A DNA stretch of 34,634 nt from Chromatium okenii. Lineage in GTDB: Bacteria > Pseudomonadota > Gammaproteobacteria > Chromatiales > Chromatiaceae. The position numbers and the translations under genes were made by a program. The notes under the pieces were generated by a model. That model saw nothing but the letters and a program-made list of their open reading frames with translations, searched no databases and was not told where the DNA came from. Location of the stretch: the NCBI RefSeq assembly GCF_016583745.1, contig NZ_NRRQ01000029.1, positions 26,017 to 60,650 on the forward strand. Reading direction: 5' to 3'. Below are positions 1 to 9,331 of the stretch, piece by piece; position 1 is the stretch's first letter, and each line of letters begins with the position of its first letter.

Positions 1-89
1 CCGATCCTGAGCCTGAGCCGACGCCCGATCCTGAGCCTGAGCCGACGCCCGATCCTGAGCCTGAGCCGACGCCCGATCCTGAGCCGACG
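1..89 (+). repeat. 24-bp coding tandem repeat (PDPEPEPT)
   Basis: Three near-perfect 24-bp units (1-23 truncated by the window edge, 24-47, 48-71) are followed by a shortened 18-bp unit at 72-89 (PDPEPT). All are in frame with the downstream coding sequence. The array continues beyond the window, so the copy number is unknown. Confidence 0.95.
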
Positions 90-554
90 CCTGCGCCTAT
101 TCAAACTCGCGCTTCTGTCGTGACAATTCAATTGAATAAAAATACTTCATGTGTATTGGCGGATTTGGAACGTTTAACTGCGCTCACTAGCGCCAATAAC
201 ACCTCAGAAGCAGGTCGCGCTGCATTGAATGCGTTATTTCAAACCACTACCGTTGCTACACAGCAAACGACTACTACCTCTGCCTTGCCGCTTGCATCAT
301 CAACCACGACATCAATAACAACTGTTGATGCTATAACGCCTACAGTGAATAGCGATCCTATTGCGTCGATTCCTGAAACGATCAATCTTCCGATTGAAGT
401 TCCAGCGTATCAACCAATTATTACACCGCCGCACATTGAATTGCCGGTAATTGTTGCACCAGTTTCCACTGATGATGACGAAGCGACGAATGATGCGTGT
501 AGTGGTGAAAACGCGCAGCAATCAGAAACATGCCGACGTGTGAATGTGCCTTAA
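1..554 (+). CDS. Pro/Thr-rich repeat protein, 5' end outside window
   Basis: The frame is open from the first base of the window, so the GTG at 120 is not a real start: codons in the same frame run upstream through an acidic Pro-rich repeat (unit PDPEPEPT) at 1-89. After the repeat come about 145 residues with a Thr-rich stretch (TTTTSALP, SSTTTSITT), a Pro-rich stretch (PIITPPHIELP), an acidic patch (TDDDEATND) and two cysteines near the C-terminus. No catalytic motif or membrane segment is visible in the part seen. Such PDPEP-type repeats usually act as extended linkers in surface or periplasmic proteins; that role is inferred. The gene ends at TAA 552-554 and overlaps by three bases, tail to tail, with the next gene on the other strand. 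The family is not recognised. Confidence 0.7.
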   Translation, partial: DPEPEPTPDPEPEPTPDPEPEPTPDPEPTPAPIQTRASVVTIQLNKNTSCVLADLERLTALTSANNTSEAGRAALNALFQTTTVATQQTTTTSALPLASSTTTSITTVDAITPTVNSDPIASIPETINLPIEVPAYQPIITPPHIELPVIVAPVSTDDDEATNDACSGENAQQSETCRRVNVP

Positions 555-1813
555 AACCGATACCCAAAGTTAAATTCTAAACCTTCGATGTCGCCATCGC
601 CGGTGAGGTATTTAATTCCTAAACCAAACGGATGACTTGATTGATTGGCTTCTAACTTCGCACTGGAACGCGCTGGTCCAAGAGATATTCCAAATTCTTG
701 ATAACTGTTGGTGTATAACGCATCACCAAAGAAACTGGTATCTGTTATAAAGACATCAACGCTAAATGCGCGATTCCAAAACCGCGTTTGCATTGGAATA
801 GAAAATAACAACCCATTGCGAGTGATGGTATTTTTAAGCGTGTAGTTAATGCTGTATTCACCAAAATCAGTGGGTAAGGTTGCATAATAACCAACCATAT
901 TGCCCATGCTGATGCGTAAAGCGTCACTGCGATGCAAAATTAAATCACTCGTCAGCGAGCCAGAAATCATTTGACCTAATGATCCTAAATTTGAAGAACC
1001 AGAAATACCATAACCAAGCGCCGGCGTGATTGACCATTCAGTAAAAACGTTTTTACGATACGCAATACCAAGATTACCGCGATATGCAGTCGCTCCATCC
1101 ACCTCAATATAGGTGATGGGGGCGCGAACAATAAGCCGATCATAATTGCTAAATGTGTAGCTATATGAAATAGGCAAAGTGAATACATTTTGCGTCACGT
1201 CGCCAATGCTATAGCTCCCAAAACGCGCATCTAAACTCAAATTTTGCCCGGTTGGTGTGGATTCATAAGTGGAACTGGTGCCAGCCTCGAAATCACCTTC
1301 TGACATCTGACTTTGTACGCTTGCTGGATTTCCGGCAATGGGATCAACCGGTGAACTTCGCAATAACTCTTTGGCAACTTCTTTGCCGCTTTCTTTAAGA
1401 TATTGTTCAAATAAATCATTGCTCGCATTGCGATTGCCACCATCAAAAATTTCGCTAATACCAAGACTTGGCACCACAAACATCAATGCCGTTGAGCCAT
1501 AGCTATAGCCCAAGGTTGCATCTAAACCGCGTAAATCAAGATGATACACTGCTGCGGAAACGCCTTGTTCATAAGTGTTGAATTGTCCAGCCAATTGTGT
1601 TTCATCCAGTTGCGCAATAATTCCGCTAATTGAATTTGCACTCGTTTGTGCTGATGCGCCATCAACACACAACGATAAATTGAATAAATCAGAACCCACT
1701 GGCGCCGGACAAGTGCAGGGCGGCAAGGTGCATTCTTCTTCTGCCTGTACGTTAAACACGCAACCAATTATCACCGCACCACATAATTTAAGCGCAAAAC
1801 GTGCTGTATTCAT
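551..1813 (-). CDS. putative outer-membrane beta-barrel protein
   Basis: This 420-aa protein has a classical signal peptide (about residues 1-24, cleavage after VQA). A Cys-rich start to the mature part (ECTLPPCTCP) follows, then a mixed region to about residue 190, and a C-terminal half of alternating short amphipathic strands with many Tyr/Ser/Gly. The last residues are GYRF, a C-terminal phenylalanine of the kind recognised by the BAM complex in outer-membrane barrels. An ATG at 1813 with GGAG upstream gives a good start. The neighbours are the Pro-rich protein (convergent, 3-base overlap) and a divergent lipoprotein gene. No specific family is recognised; membership of the outer-membrane class is an inference from signal peptide, strand pattern and terminal Phe. 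Confidence 0.7.
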   Translation of the reverse strand: MNTARFALKLCGAVIIGCVFNVQAEEECTLPPCTCPAPVGSDLFNLSLCVDGASAQTSANSISGIIAQLDETQLAGQFNTYEQGVSAAVYHLDLRGLDATLGYSYGSTALMFVVPSLGISEIFDGGNRNASNDLFEQYLKESGKEVAKELLRSSPVDPIAGNPASVQSQMSEGDFEAGTSSTYESTPTGQNLSLDARFGSYSIGDVTQNVFTLPISYSYTFSNYDRLIVRAPITYIEVDGATAYRGNLGIAYRKNVFTEWSITPALGYGISGSSNLGSLGQMISGSLTSDLILHRSDALRISMGNMVGYYATLPTDFGEYSINYTLKNTITRNGLLFSIPMQTRFWNRAFSVDVFITDTSFFGDALYTNSYQEFGISLGPARSSAKLEANQSSHPFGLGIKYLTGDGDIEGLEFNFGYRF

Positions 1814-1866
1814 AGTATTCTCCGCACTGTTGATCTCATAAAATGAATTGACTGAGGAAACCGCTG

Positions 1867-2427
1867 ATGTGTTATTTCAATATTCACCGCCCATTTTACT
1901 ATTGCTTGGTTATCTTGTGGGCAACTGCGAGCAGTGGGTGCGCAACCAATCCCGATCCGCATCAAGGCGGGTTTATTAACGGTCTTGCTGGTTTAGGTGG
2001 CGGTGTTTATCAAAACCGAGTGGATACGCGCACCGCGCAATATCATAATGAATTGCAGACTGGTGACCAACTAAAAAGTGAAGTTGCTGCTTTAGAAATT
2101 GAGCGGGCGCAATTAAATAGTAGTCTCGAACAAGCGCAACAGCGATTGGCGCAATTAGAACAGCGAATTGCACAAGAACAGGCGGCGCTTGCTAATCAAC
2201 GCCGCCAACAACAAGCGGCAGTTGCTGCTGCCGCTGCGCAGGCGCGGCAAGCGCGTTTGGCGCAGGCACAAGCGCAGGTGGTGCGCACAAAACGTCAATT
2301 GACAACTTTGCGCCCGCGTATTCCAACCGCCACTGCGCCAACGGTGGCGACGCTTAAACAGCAGTCGCAGGCGTTACAACAAGAACTGAATGCAATTGAT
2401 GAGTTAGTTGGCGTCATTGCTGGTTAA
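1867..2427 (+). CDS. coiled-coil lipoprotein
   Basis: This 186-aa protein has a hydrophobic N-terminus ending in a lipobox (ASSGC, acylated Cys25), followed by a Gly-rich stretch and then a long Ala/Gln/Arg-rich helical region (about residues 65-165) with heptad character typical of a coiled coil. The residue after Cys is Ala, which fits outer-membrane sorting by Lol, an inference from the +2 rule. ATG 1867 is preceded by GAGG. The gene is divergent from the outer-membrane-like protein, with 53 bp between the two starts, so they probably share a control region. The function is unknown; a periplasmic spacer or scaffold is plausible. Confidence 0.75.
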   Translation: MCYFNIHRPFYYCLVILWATASSGCATNPDPHQGGFINGLAGLGGGVYQNRVDTRTAQYHNELQTGDQLKSEVAALEIERAQLNSSLEQAQQRLAQLEQRIAQEQAALANQRRQQQAAVAAAAAQARQARLAQAQAQVVRTKRQLTTLRPRIPTATAPTVATLKQQSQALQQELNAIDELVGVIAG

Positions 2428-2459
2428 TACGATTGGAATGATGCAGTTGCACTTTTTAG

Positions 2460-2489
2460 TTGAGTTTTAATTCAGCGTTATTTTATAAC
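2460..2489 (+). promoter_or_regulatory. candidate sigma-70 promoter of ruvB
   Basis: TTGAGT at 2460-2465 and TATAAC at 2484-2489 are separated by 18 bp, in the gap between the lipoprotein gene and ruvB. The predicted start of transcription near 2496 lies upstream of the ATG starts at 2537/2540. The match is moderate at -35 and good at -10. Confidence 0.4.
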
Positions 2490-2539
2490 GAAACGCTCAA
2501 TTGCAGCGTGGTTTAATAAACAAGTTGATAACAGTTATG

Positions 2540-3610
2540 ATGAATGCGCCAGAGAGTTTACCCGCAGAACGCCTGCTTGATCCTGTGCTGTTGACCGATG
2601 ATCGCGGTCTTGATCGCGCCATTCGTCCGCGTCAACTGGTTGATTATATTGGACAACCCGCCGTCTGCGAGCAGATGGATATTTTCATCAGTGCGGCGCG
2701 AGCACGCGGTGAGGCGCTTGATCATGTGTTGATTTTTGGCCCGCCCGGGCTGGGCAAAACCACGCTCTCGCACATCATCGCCCATGAAATGCAGGTGAAT
2801 TTGCGCCAAACCTCCGGGCCAGTGTTGGAAAAGCCCGGCGATTTGGCGGCGCTGCTGACCAATTTGGAACGCGGCGATGTGTTGTTTATTGATGAAATTC
2901 ATCGCCTTAGCCCGCTCATTGAGGAGATGTTATACCCGGCGCTGGAGGATTATCAGCTCGATATTATGATCGGCGACGGGCCGGCTGCGCGGTCGATTAA
3001 ACTCGATTTGCCGCCGTTTACGCTGGTTGGTGCGACCACTCGCGCCGGGCTGTTGACCGCGCCGCTGCGGGATCGGTTTGGGATCGTGGCGCGGTTGGAA
3101 TACTACGCGGCGGCGGATTTGACGCGCATCGTGACCCGGTCGGCGCAATTATTGGGTATTGACACGGACGCGGCGGGCGCGGCGGAAATTGCGCAGCGGG
3201 CGCGGGGAACGCCGCGCATTGCCAACCGGTTGCTGCGGCGGGTGCGCGATTACGCGCAAATTCGCGCTGACGGTCGCATCACTCACGCGGTGGCCGATCA
3301 GGCGTTGACGCTGCTCAAAGTTGATGCGCTGGGTTTCGATCACTTGGATCGGCGGTTGTTGGAGGCGGTGATTGAGAAATTTGCGGGCGGGCCGGTCGGG
3401 CTGGAGAGTTTGGCGGCCGCGATTGGCGAGGAACGCGGCACCATTGAGGATGTGTTGGAGCCGTTTTTGATTCAACAGGGATTTTTGATGCGGACGCCGC
3501 GGGGACGGATGGCGACGCCCCGCGCTTATCAACATTTTGGGCGAACGCCGCCGCCGAGTTTGGCAGCAGATGTCGCGCCGGATTGGTTCGATTTGAAGCT
3601 AAATTATTGA
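2540..3610 (+). CDS. ruvB: Holliday junction branch migration helicase RuvB
   Basis: RuvB is the AAA+ motor that, with RuvA, drives branch migration of Holliday junctions before RuvC cleavage. From ATG 2540 the protein is 356 aa. Walker A is GPPGLGKT (about residues 67-74) and Walker B is IDEIH (117-121). The sensor stretch GATTRAG, the RuvB-specific [14 protein letters not shown] region and the C-terminal winged-helix DNA-binding domain ([23 protein letters not shown]) are all present and match the E. coli protein closely. The frame extends to a TTG at 2501, but homology begins near the two ATGs at 2537 and 2540, so one of these is the start. No ruvA or ruvC lies beside it, unlike the usual ruvCAB order. 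It overlaps lpxH tail to tail by 12 bp. Confidence 0.97.
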   Translation: MNAPESLPAERLLDPVLLTDDRGLDRAIRPRQLVDYIGQPAVCEQMDIFISAARARGEALDHVLIFGPPGLGKTTLSHIIAHEMQVNLRQTSGPVLEKPGDLAALLTNLERGDVLFIDEIHRLSPLIEEMLYPALEDYQLDIMIGDGPAARSIKLDLPPFTLVGATTRAGLLTAPLRDRFGIVARLEYYAAADLTRIVTRSAQLLGIDTDAAGAAEIAQRARGTPRIANRLLRRVRDYAQIRADGRITHAVADQALTLLKVDALGFDHLDRRLLEAVIEKFAGGPVGLESLAAAIGEERGTIEDVLEPFLIQQGFLMRTPRGRMATPRAYQHFGRTPPPSLAADVAPDWFDLKLNY

Positions 3611-4318
3611 TTTACGGTGCCATTTATTCACCGCAGCCGGCTCCAGCACCAACACTTCACCGCCATTCACCTCATCCCACGCCGCCAGCACCCGCCGCGT
3701 CGCACCGTTATCCAGATGGTCAGCGGGGCGATGCGTGTGTCCATGCACCATCTGCGTTGCGTCAAAACGGCGCAGAGTCGTCGCCACCGTTGCCGGATTC
3801 ACATCCATGATTTCCAACGTTTTTTCTGCGGTTGCGGTCATGCTGCGCTGACGATAGTGCTGCGCCAGCGCCCGTCGTTTTGCCAGCGGTTGCCATAAAA
3901 AAAGCTGCTGCAACAAGGGGTTGTGGACATGACGGCGGAAGCGTTGATACGCGACATCATCGCTGCACAACAGATCGCCGTGCAGCAATACGGTCGATTC
4001 ACCGCCGCAGTTGAGCAACGTCAGGTCGCGCAGACGCTGGCAGCCGGAGGTGCGGAAAAAAGCGCGTCCCAGCAAAAAATCGCGGTTGCCCGGCACAATC
4101 GCGCAGTCCACGCCAGCAGCGGTCAAGTCGCGCAATGCGGCGCAAATATCCCGCTGCAATGGCGTGTCGTCATCGTCGCCAATCCACGCATCAAATAAAT
4201 CGCCGAGAATATAAAGCTGCTGCGCGTGGCGGGCGTGTGTGCGCAGAAAATGAATAAAACGCGCTGTTGTGGCGGGGCGCTCCGGCGCTAAATGCAGGTC
4301 AGAAATAAATAGAATCAC
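3599..4318 (-). CDS. lpxH: UDP-2,3-diacylglucosamine diphosphatase LpxH
   Basis: LpxH hydrolyses UDP-2,3-diacylglucosamine to lipid X and UMP, the fourth step of lipid A synthesis, at the inner face of the inner membrane. All metal ligands of the calcineurin-like fold known from E. coli are present: D7 and H9 (SDLH), D40 (LGD), N78 (GNRD), H113 (HGD), H191 and H193 (HGHTH). I chose GTG 4318 because it starts [10 protein letters not shown], matching the E. coli start; ATG 4357 would add 13 residues and overlap the upstream gene. Neither candidate has a strong ribosome site. It is the last gene of a long minus-strand run and lies 16 bp after the coiled-coil membrane protein gene. Confidence 0.95.
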   Translation of the reverse strand: MILFISDLHLAPERPATTARFIHFLRTHARHAQQLYILGDLFDAWIGDDDDTPLQRDICAALRDLTAAGVDCAIVPGNRDFLLGRAFFRTSGCQRLRDLTLLNCGGESTVLLHGDLLCSDDVAYQRFRRHVHNPLLQQLFLWQPLAKRRALAQHYRQRSMTATAEKTLEIMDVNPATVATTLRRFDATQMVHGHTHRPADHLDNGATRRVLAAWDEVNGGEVLVLEPAAVNKWHRKSII

Positions 4319-4334
4319 GGCAGTGACAATGCAA

Positions 4335-4952
4335 TTATTTTTGCGATGATGGCGCATCAAATAAATCAGTGAGACCTTCCAATTCTTCGGCGCTAATTTC
4401 CACTTCCGCTTCTGGTTCAGTTAATTTTGATTTTGCGCTTTTCACTGCGGGAGGTTCTTCGCCATCAGTGCTAAACGCCGCCGAATACTCTTTCATCAAT
4501 TCATCGAGCGTGTGGCGGGTGGTTTCTAATTCTTCGGCAAGCTTTATTTTTTCACTTTCTAAGGCGCCATCTGACAGTTGTGTTGAGACCAAATCTGCCC
4601 AAGGATCGAGCACCATTGCCAATTCGTTGGGAATATCTGCTAATTTTTTACCATCGCGCTCTAAATATAAACTGAGCATCGCTTGATAAAAGGCTTGTTC
4701 GCGCCGCGCATATTCATCAACTTTTGCTTTTAGTGCGTCATCTTGTAGCTGATATGTTGATTCAAATAACGCGGTGAGCGCATCGCGCCGTGATAATTCA
4801 ATCCGTTCAAATTTTTTAATCACTTCGCCAGCATGTTGTAAATCATCATGCACTTTTTGATTGTGATGGCGCATTAAAAAAAACAGAATTGCCCATGCCA
4901 CCAGTGCGAATTCCGCCGCCAGAATGAAACTGCTTAACGTCAATGCGTTCAT
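4335..4952 (-). CDS. single-pass membrane protein with coiled coil
   Basis: This 205-aa protein has one N-terminal membrane helix (about residues 6-25, ending before MRHHNQK), then a long charged helical region (about 30-165) and an acidic C-terminal tail rich in Glu (EPEAEVEISAEELEG). The charged part is likely cytoplasmic or forms a coiled coil. ATG 4952 is chosen because it overlaps the stop of the upstream VWA gene as ATGA, a translational coupling arrangement; a longer frame reaching 5093 merely runs inside that gene. The family is not recognised. Tight coupling to the VWA membrane protein suggests the two products work together. Confidence 0.8.
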   Translation of the reverse strand: MNALTLSSFILAAEFALVAWAILFFLMRHHNQKVHDDLQHAGEVIKKFERIELSRRDALTALFESTYQLQDDALKAKVDEYARREQAFYQAMLSLYLERDGKKLADIPNELAMVLDPWADLVSTQLSDGALESEKIKLAEELETTRHTLDELMKEYSAAFSTDGEEPPAVKSAKSKLTEPEAEVEISAEELEGLTDLFDAPSSQK

Positions 4953-6862
4953 GCGGATGCCATTGTGGAAGAAGTTGTTATTTGTGCTGCTAATGCGCGT
5001 TGTTTGGAGCGGCGCAATAACCACCAAGTCAGGCCGAGAAATGCGCCAAGGGCGACGTTGCCCAACATGACATACAGGCTCACATCCAGCCATGACAGCG
5101 GCGCGGTTGGCGCATCCGCATCCGTCGCTGGCGCGGCAAATTGCACCTCAAGTTGTTCCGGTGCGGGAGTGACATCAATGGGTTCGCCGCTGCGGGAACG
5201 CGCCAGCAGCCGCCCTTCCACCCGATAACTGCCGGGGTGCGCGATGGGAAGTGTGAGCACCAGCGGCTGCGTGGTCGGTTGGGGAATGTCGAGCACGACC
5301 TGCTGTCCCGTTGTGCTGTGCGCCCGTAAATAGCCGGAAAGTGTTTTCAAATCAACCAGATCAGCTTCGGCAGTGAGGGTGGCGACGATGGTGGCAGTTG
5401 GCGTTACCTCTGTGGGTAATTGCACTTGGTAATTTACGGTCAGCGGTGCGCCAATCAGGCGGAACCGTTTGGCAAGCTGGCGCTGGAAAGTGCCGCTATC
5501 GAGAATGATTTGGAGCTGATAATTTCCGGGCGCGAGTGGATTGGTTTCGAGTTCGGTGTGATAGCGACCGGTTGCAGGATCAAGTTCCAAGCGCACTTCA
5601 ATCGGCGCGAGATGATTTTTCTCAGCATCGTGTGACGGGGGCGGCACTTCTGCTGCATAAACATTGCCCACAAAATCAAGCAGATGTGGTGGTTCTAGCG
5701 CGGAATGTGCTGGCGCATCATGGTGTGCGGGAGCTGGCGCAGGATGATCCGGTGGGGCTGGCGCGGCGGCGGGTACAACCGCAGTGTCTAGCTGCGTCAA
5801 CGTGACTTTAGCGGTGACGAGTTGTAATAAATCTTGGCGCGTCACTGGCTGCTGATGATTGGTGAGCCAAGCACTGATATTGAGTTTTGCGCCATGCGGC
5901 AACACCCCCGGCAGCGGTTCTAATTCCAATCCCAAATCAGTGACCACCACCACGCGATTATCGGGATCGCTCACGCCCTGCAATTGCCAACGCCCGGACT
6001 GCGGCGTGGTCAGTGTCACCAGATCGTAGCCCTCCTCTTCGCGCCACAACACATTCGGCGTGGGTTTGGTGCCAGAAATCGTTTTGCCGTCCGGCGTGAT
6101 GAGCGCCGTTGCCATCTCGCCGCTGCGGAAAGCTAACAGTGTGAATTCAGACACTTGCGCGTCAATTTGAAACTGATTGCCGCTTAATGGCACCGTCGTC
6201 GGCGCTGCCGCTTGCTCAAGCATGTGCAGAAAAATCCGTTGCAGCGCGTCGGCATCAGCCGCTTTTTCCAACCAACCGCCGGTATCGCTGGTCAAGATGC
6301 GCAACAACTCAGCATCCACCGCATCCGACAACGCCACCGCGTGTACCTTGACATGCAACGCCCGCAGCCGCGCCAATTGCTCAGACAAAATGCGCGTCCG
6401 CGACGCCGCACTTTGCGTCGGGTCTTTACCGACATCGACCAACCCGTCCGTCAGCAACACCAGATGCCGATCCGTCGCCTCCTTGGACGCTTCCCAGCCG
6501 CTGAGACCGGCCGTCAACGCTTGCTCAATATCCGTCAACGCGCCCCGCGAATGAATCCGCTCTAACCGTGAGCGCGTGCGCGTTTTCCACGCTTCATTGA
6601 CGACACCTGGCGGCACCAAAGCCTCAGTTTTATCCGCAAATAACCACACTCCCGCTTCTGCGCCCAGCGGCAGTAATTCATTCACCAATCGCAGCGCAGG
6701 TATGCGCAAATTTTGCGGATCGTTTTGGCGCATACTGCCAGAGACATCAATTAATAAACGGACATCTGGCGGCGGTGCTGCCCACAAACTGCTGGCGCTC
6801 AACAATAAAACGCACGAAAACAAAATTTGTCGTTTAAATAACAGCAAAAAGTGATCTTTCAT
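4949..6862 (-). CDS. VWA-domain membrane protein
   Basis: This 637-aa protein has a signal peptide (about 1-28, ending LWA), a von Willebrand factor A domain (about 33-215), a long middle region of predicted beta-sandwich type with a Pro/His/Ala-rich insert (about 370-400), and one membrane helix near the C-terminus (about 590-615) followed by basic residues. The MIDAS metal site is visible: DVSGSM at residues 39-44, Thr in GALTDIE, and Asp in LLTDG. The topology is a large periplasmic part anchored by the C-terminal helix. VWA domains bind partner proteins through a divalent metal. The gene follows the histidine kinase by 45 bp and is coupled (ATGA) to the coiled-coil membrane protein. The exact function is unknown; an envelope sensing or assembly role is inferred. 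Confidence 0.85.
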   Translation of the reverse strand: MKDHFLLLFKRQILFSCVLLLSASSLWAAPPPDVRLLIDVSGSMRQNDPQNLRIPALRLVNELLPLGAEAGVWLFADKTEALVPPGVVNEAWKTRTRSRLERIHSRGALTDIEQALTAGLSGWEASKEATDRHLVLLTDGLVDVGKDPTQSAASRTRILSEQLARLRALHVKVHAVALSDAVDAELLRILTSDTGGWLEKAADADALQRIFLHMLEQAAAPTTVPLSGNQFQIDAQVSEFTLLAFRSGEMATALITPDGKTISGTKPTPNVLWREEEGYDLVTLTTPQSGRWQLQGVSDPDNRVVVVTDLGLELEPLPGVLPHGAKLNISAWLTNHQQPVTRQDLLQLVTAKVTLTQLDTAVVPAAAPAPPDHPAPAPAHHDAPAHSALEPPHLLDFVGNVYAAEVPPPSHDAEKNHLAPIEVRLELDPATGRYHTELETNPLAPGNYQLQIILDSGTFQRQLAKRFRLIGAPLTVNYQVQLPTEVTPTATIVATLTAEADLVDLKTLSGYLRAHSTTGQQVVLDIPQPTTQPLVLTLPIAHPGSYRVEGRLLARSRSGEPIDVTPAPEQLEVQFAAPATDADAPTAPLSWLDVSLYVMLGNVALGAFLGLTWWLLRRSKQRALAAQITTSSTMASA

Positions 6863-6907
6863 AGAAAATACCGCCGTGTGGTGCGGTGAAGGCGCGGGGA
6901 TTAAAAA

Positions 6908-7606
6908 TTATGGCAACCACAACTCAAAACAACCGCCGGGGAGTGAATAGTCATTCCGCAATTGAATATACCCTTTACGCCCGTCGGGAGTGTGATGCAA
7001 TTCAGCCACCCGCGCCGCAAAGTACAAACCGAGATGCGTTCGCGCCGGATCGCTGCTACCACCAGTGGACACCATGATCTGTTCAGGCTGCTGTTGTGAA
7101 GTAAACCATTGCAATAACGATTCGGGAAATCCTACACCGTCATCTTCTAAACGGATCACTAAATAGTTCTGGGTTTTAGCAGCACTGAGTTGAATTTTTG
7201 TGCGGGCATAGCGTCCGGCATTACCAATCGCACTATTGAGCAACCCGTGAATTAAATCAGCATCAAAATAACCAGTTGTTTGCGCGTCGCAAACATAGGT
7301 TAAATCAAGCGCCAATGCCCGACATAGCGCCTGATTATCAGCAATCACATCCTCAAAAAAATCACCAAGATGCTGCTTAGTGACTCGCGCTGTTAATTGC
7401 GCATTGCCAAGTTTATAGAGATTGAGCAATTGGATCAGCGTACTGTTTGCGCGTTGCGTTTCATGTTGCAACAGACTCACTTGTTGCGAATCAGCGAGTT
7501 GATTATCCGGGTTGTTAATCAACGCATCCAGCGTGTTAAGAATTGATCCGAGTGAATTCTTGATGTCATGGATGGAAGAAGCAAGAATATCGGAGAAGTC
7601 CATCAT
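6908..7606 (-). CDS. short soluble histidine kinase (HDIKN type)
   Basis: This 232-aa protein consists almost only of a dimerisation/phosphotransfer helix pair and an HATPase domain. The H-box is SSIHDIKNSLGS with phospho-His13. The N-box region is LLNSAIGNAGRYA, the G1 box EDDGVGFP, and the G2 region a divergent THLGLYFAARV. There is no sensor domain and no membrane helix, so the input must come from another protein. ATG 7606 is followed by a second ATG, and GAGG lies about 8 bp upstream. It starts 12 bp after the receiver-TPR gene and is surely its cognate kinase or partner. Kinases of this type often work with a receiver protein; that pairing is inferred from adjacency. Confidence 0.88.
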   Translation of the reverse strand: MMDFSDILASSIHDIKNSLGSILNTLDALINNPDNQLADSQQVSLLQHETQRANSTLIQLLNLYKLGNAQLTARVTKQHLGDFFEDVIADNQALCRALALDLTYVCDAQTTGYFDADLIHGLLNSAIGNAGRYARTKIQLSAAKTQNYLVIRLEDDGVGFPESLLQWFTSQQQPEQIMVSTGGSSDPARTHLGLYFAARVAELHHTPDGRKGYIQLRNDYSLPGGCFELWLP

Positions 7607-7618
7607 CCAGCCTCACTA

Positions 7619-9235
7619 CTAATTCGTTGGCGTCATGTTTTTTAACCGCGAAGTCACTTCGTGCAACCGCCAATCTTGCAGTGCAAGTGCCTGTACACGA
7701 TCAACATAACGGCGCACAGTGAGAATATCATCCATCGAAGCGCCCTGCTTTTCCATTCTAATAATCATTGCCTTGGCAGCATTGAGGTTAATGGTTTTAT
7801 TGCCGGGCATTTCTTCGGCAGCTTCATTCAACAGTTTAATCGCTTCGTCAAACTTGCCTTGTTTAATTAAATACACACCGGTGTTGTTGGTTTTAACCAC
7901 ACGCTGTTGAATTTCACGAATGGCAGTTTCGGCGTCGTATTCAAAGTTTGCTTCCCGACACACCTGCACCAATTCCATCAAAAACTCTTCGTCATCATGG
8001 TTATTGGCAATAGCATGTTGTAGCAGCAGCGTGGCTTTTTCTTGTTCACCAATCTGGACATACGTTTTGGCCATTTCTAAGCCAAGTTTCGAGCGCGTCG
8101 TCTCACCGCATTGCGCAATTGCTTTTTCTGCATTCTGCATAGCATCCGCTGCAGCAGCCGTATCACCTTGATTCTGTTTCACCGCTGCCGTTGCCGTTGC
8201 TTTATAAAACACCGCTTCGGGTTGACCGGGAAAAACCTTGGTAATTTCACCGATGATCTTTAATGCCTCAATATGCTTGCTATTGCTCGATTTAGATCGC
8301 GCTAAACCAGCAAATAATGAGGGATGATTGAGTACTGAATGCTTGGCTAACGTCACTGCTTTCGTGAATGCAGTTTCCGCTTGTTCAGGATGACCATTGC
8401 TTAATGCTAAATCACCCAATTGTTGCTGCCGTTTCAAGGCGCGGGGCGAAATTTTCACTGCCGCATGTAACGTTTGCTCGGCTTCTTCAAATTGTTTTAA
8501 TTCCGCCTGCGTTTTTGCCAGCCAATCATACGCGGCAACAAAATTCGGATCGTTGACGATCAATTGCTTAAACATCTCCATCGCCTGAGCATGGTTGCGC
8601 TTCCAATACAACGCTTTTCCCATGCCCCACCGCGCCCAAGAGGTTTCATGTTCAGCCAATACCTGCTCAAAAATCACTATCGCATCATCATAGCGCGTTG
8701 CGGTTAAACACACTTCGCTTTTTAACTTGAGCAAATCCGGTAAATTTTTCGGATTCCTTGCAATCAAATCGTCCAATTCAGCAATAGCGGCACTGTAATC
8801 TTTTGCCATCAGTGCTTTATTGACTTTTCTCAGATCAGCCTTGCGTTCAAATAGCTTATCTAACCGCCGCTTCAAGATGTCTTTGGTGAAAGGTTTGGAA
8901 AGATAACTATCGGGCGCGTATTCAACCGCACTCATCACCATGTCGCGGGTGTTTTCCGCAGTAATCATAATGAAAATGCTATCCACACCTAAGAGCAAAT
9001 TATGACGCGCTTCTTCTAAAACCTGTTGTCCATCTTTGCCGGGACCAAGGTTGTAATCACAGAGCACGACGTCATAACGTCTACTTGTCATCTGCGCAAT
9101 GGCATCATTACCATCACGCGCTTGATCGACCTGTGTCACTTCCAGTGAACGCAGAATACTTCTAATTGCTGAACGCACATCACTAAAATCATCAACAATC
9201 AGATACTTTTTATTAAGATATTCTTCATCTGCCAT
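7619..9235 (-). CDS. response regulator with TPR output domain
   Basis: This 538-aa protein carries an N-terminal CheY-like receiver (about 8-125) with acidic pocket D15/D16, phospho-acceptor D60 (LCDYN), T92 and K114 (SKPF). The rest (about 135-535) is helical repeats of TPR type, for example KDYSAAIAELDDLIARNPKN, and further units around 215-260, 270-300, 400-430 and 460-500. There is no DNA-binding or enzymatic domain, so the output is probably protein-protein contact. ATG 9235 has AGGGG upstream. It precedes the small kinase by 12 bp, and the VWA and coiled-coil membrane proteins follow on the same strand, suggesting a phosphorylation-controlled scaffold near the membrane. It lies 96 bp downstream of purD. 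Confidence 0.9.
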   Translation of the reverse strand: MADEEYLNKKYLIVDDFSDVRSAIRSILRSLEVTQVDQARDGNDAIAQMTSRRYDVVLCDYNLGPGKDGQQVLEEARHNLLLGVDSIFIMITAENTRDMVMSAVEYAPDSYLSKPFTKDILKRRLDKLFERKADLRKVNKALMAKDYSAAIAELDDLIARNPKNLPDLLKLKSEVCLTATRYDDAIVIFEQVLAEHETSWARWGMGKALYWKRNHAQAMEMFKQLIVNDPNFVAAYDWLAKTQAELKQFEEAEQTLHAAVKISPRALKRQQQLGDLALSNGHPEQAETAFTKAVTLAKHSVLNHPSLFAGLARSKSSNSKHIEALKIIGEITKVFPGQPEAVFYKATATAAVKQNQGDTAAAADAMQNAEKAIAQCGETTRSKLGLEMAKTYVQIGEQEKATLLLQHAIANNHDDEEFLMELVQVCREANFEYDAETAIREIQQRVVKTNNTGVYLIKQGKFDEAIKLLNEAAEEMPGNKTINLNAAKAMIIRMEKQGASMDDILTVRRYVDRVQALALQDWRLHEVTSRLKNMTPTN

Positions 9236-9331
9236 TGGATTGCGCCCCTAAGCGCCTTTTATTCACTCATTCTGCTACAGATCGTTTCAGATATTACTCT
9301 TTACTCTCTGTAGCGATCAAGACAGTTGTTT

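Noticed and set aside
1-89. CRISPR array
   Set aside because: The 24-bp units are contiguous with no spacers and are coding.
120-554. GTG start at 120 for the first gene
   Set aside because: The same frame stays open through the Pro-rich repeat to the window edge.
3832-4214. plus-strand frames opposite lpxH
   Set aside because: They are antisense to lpxH, which has all catalytic residues; no ribosome sites.
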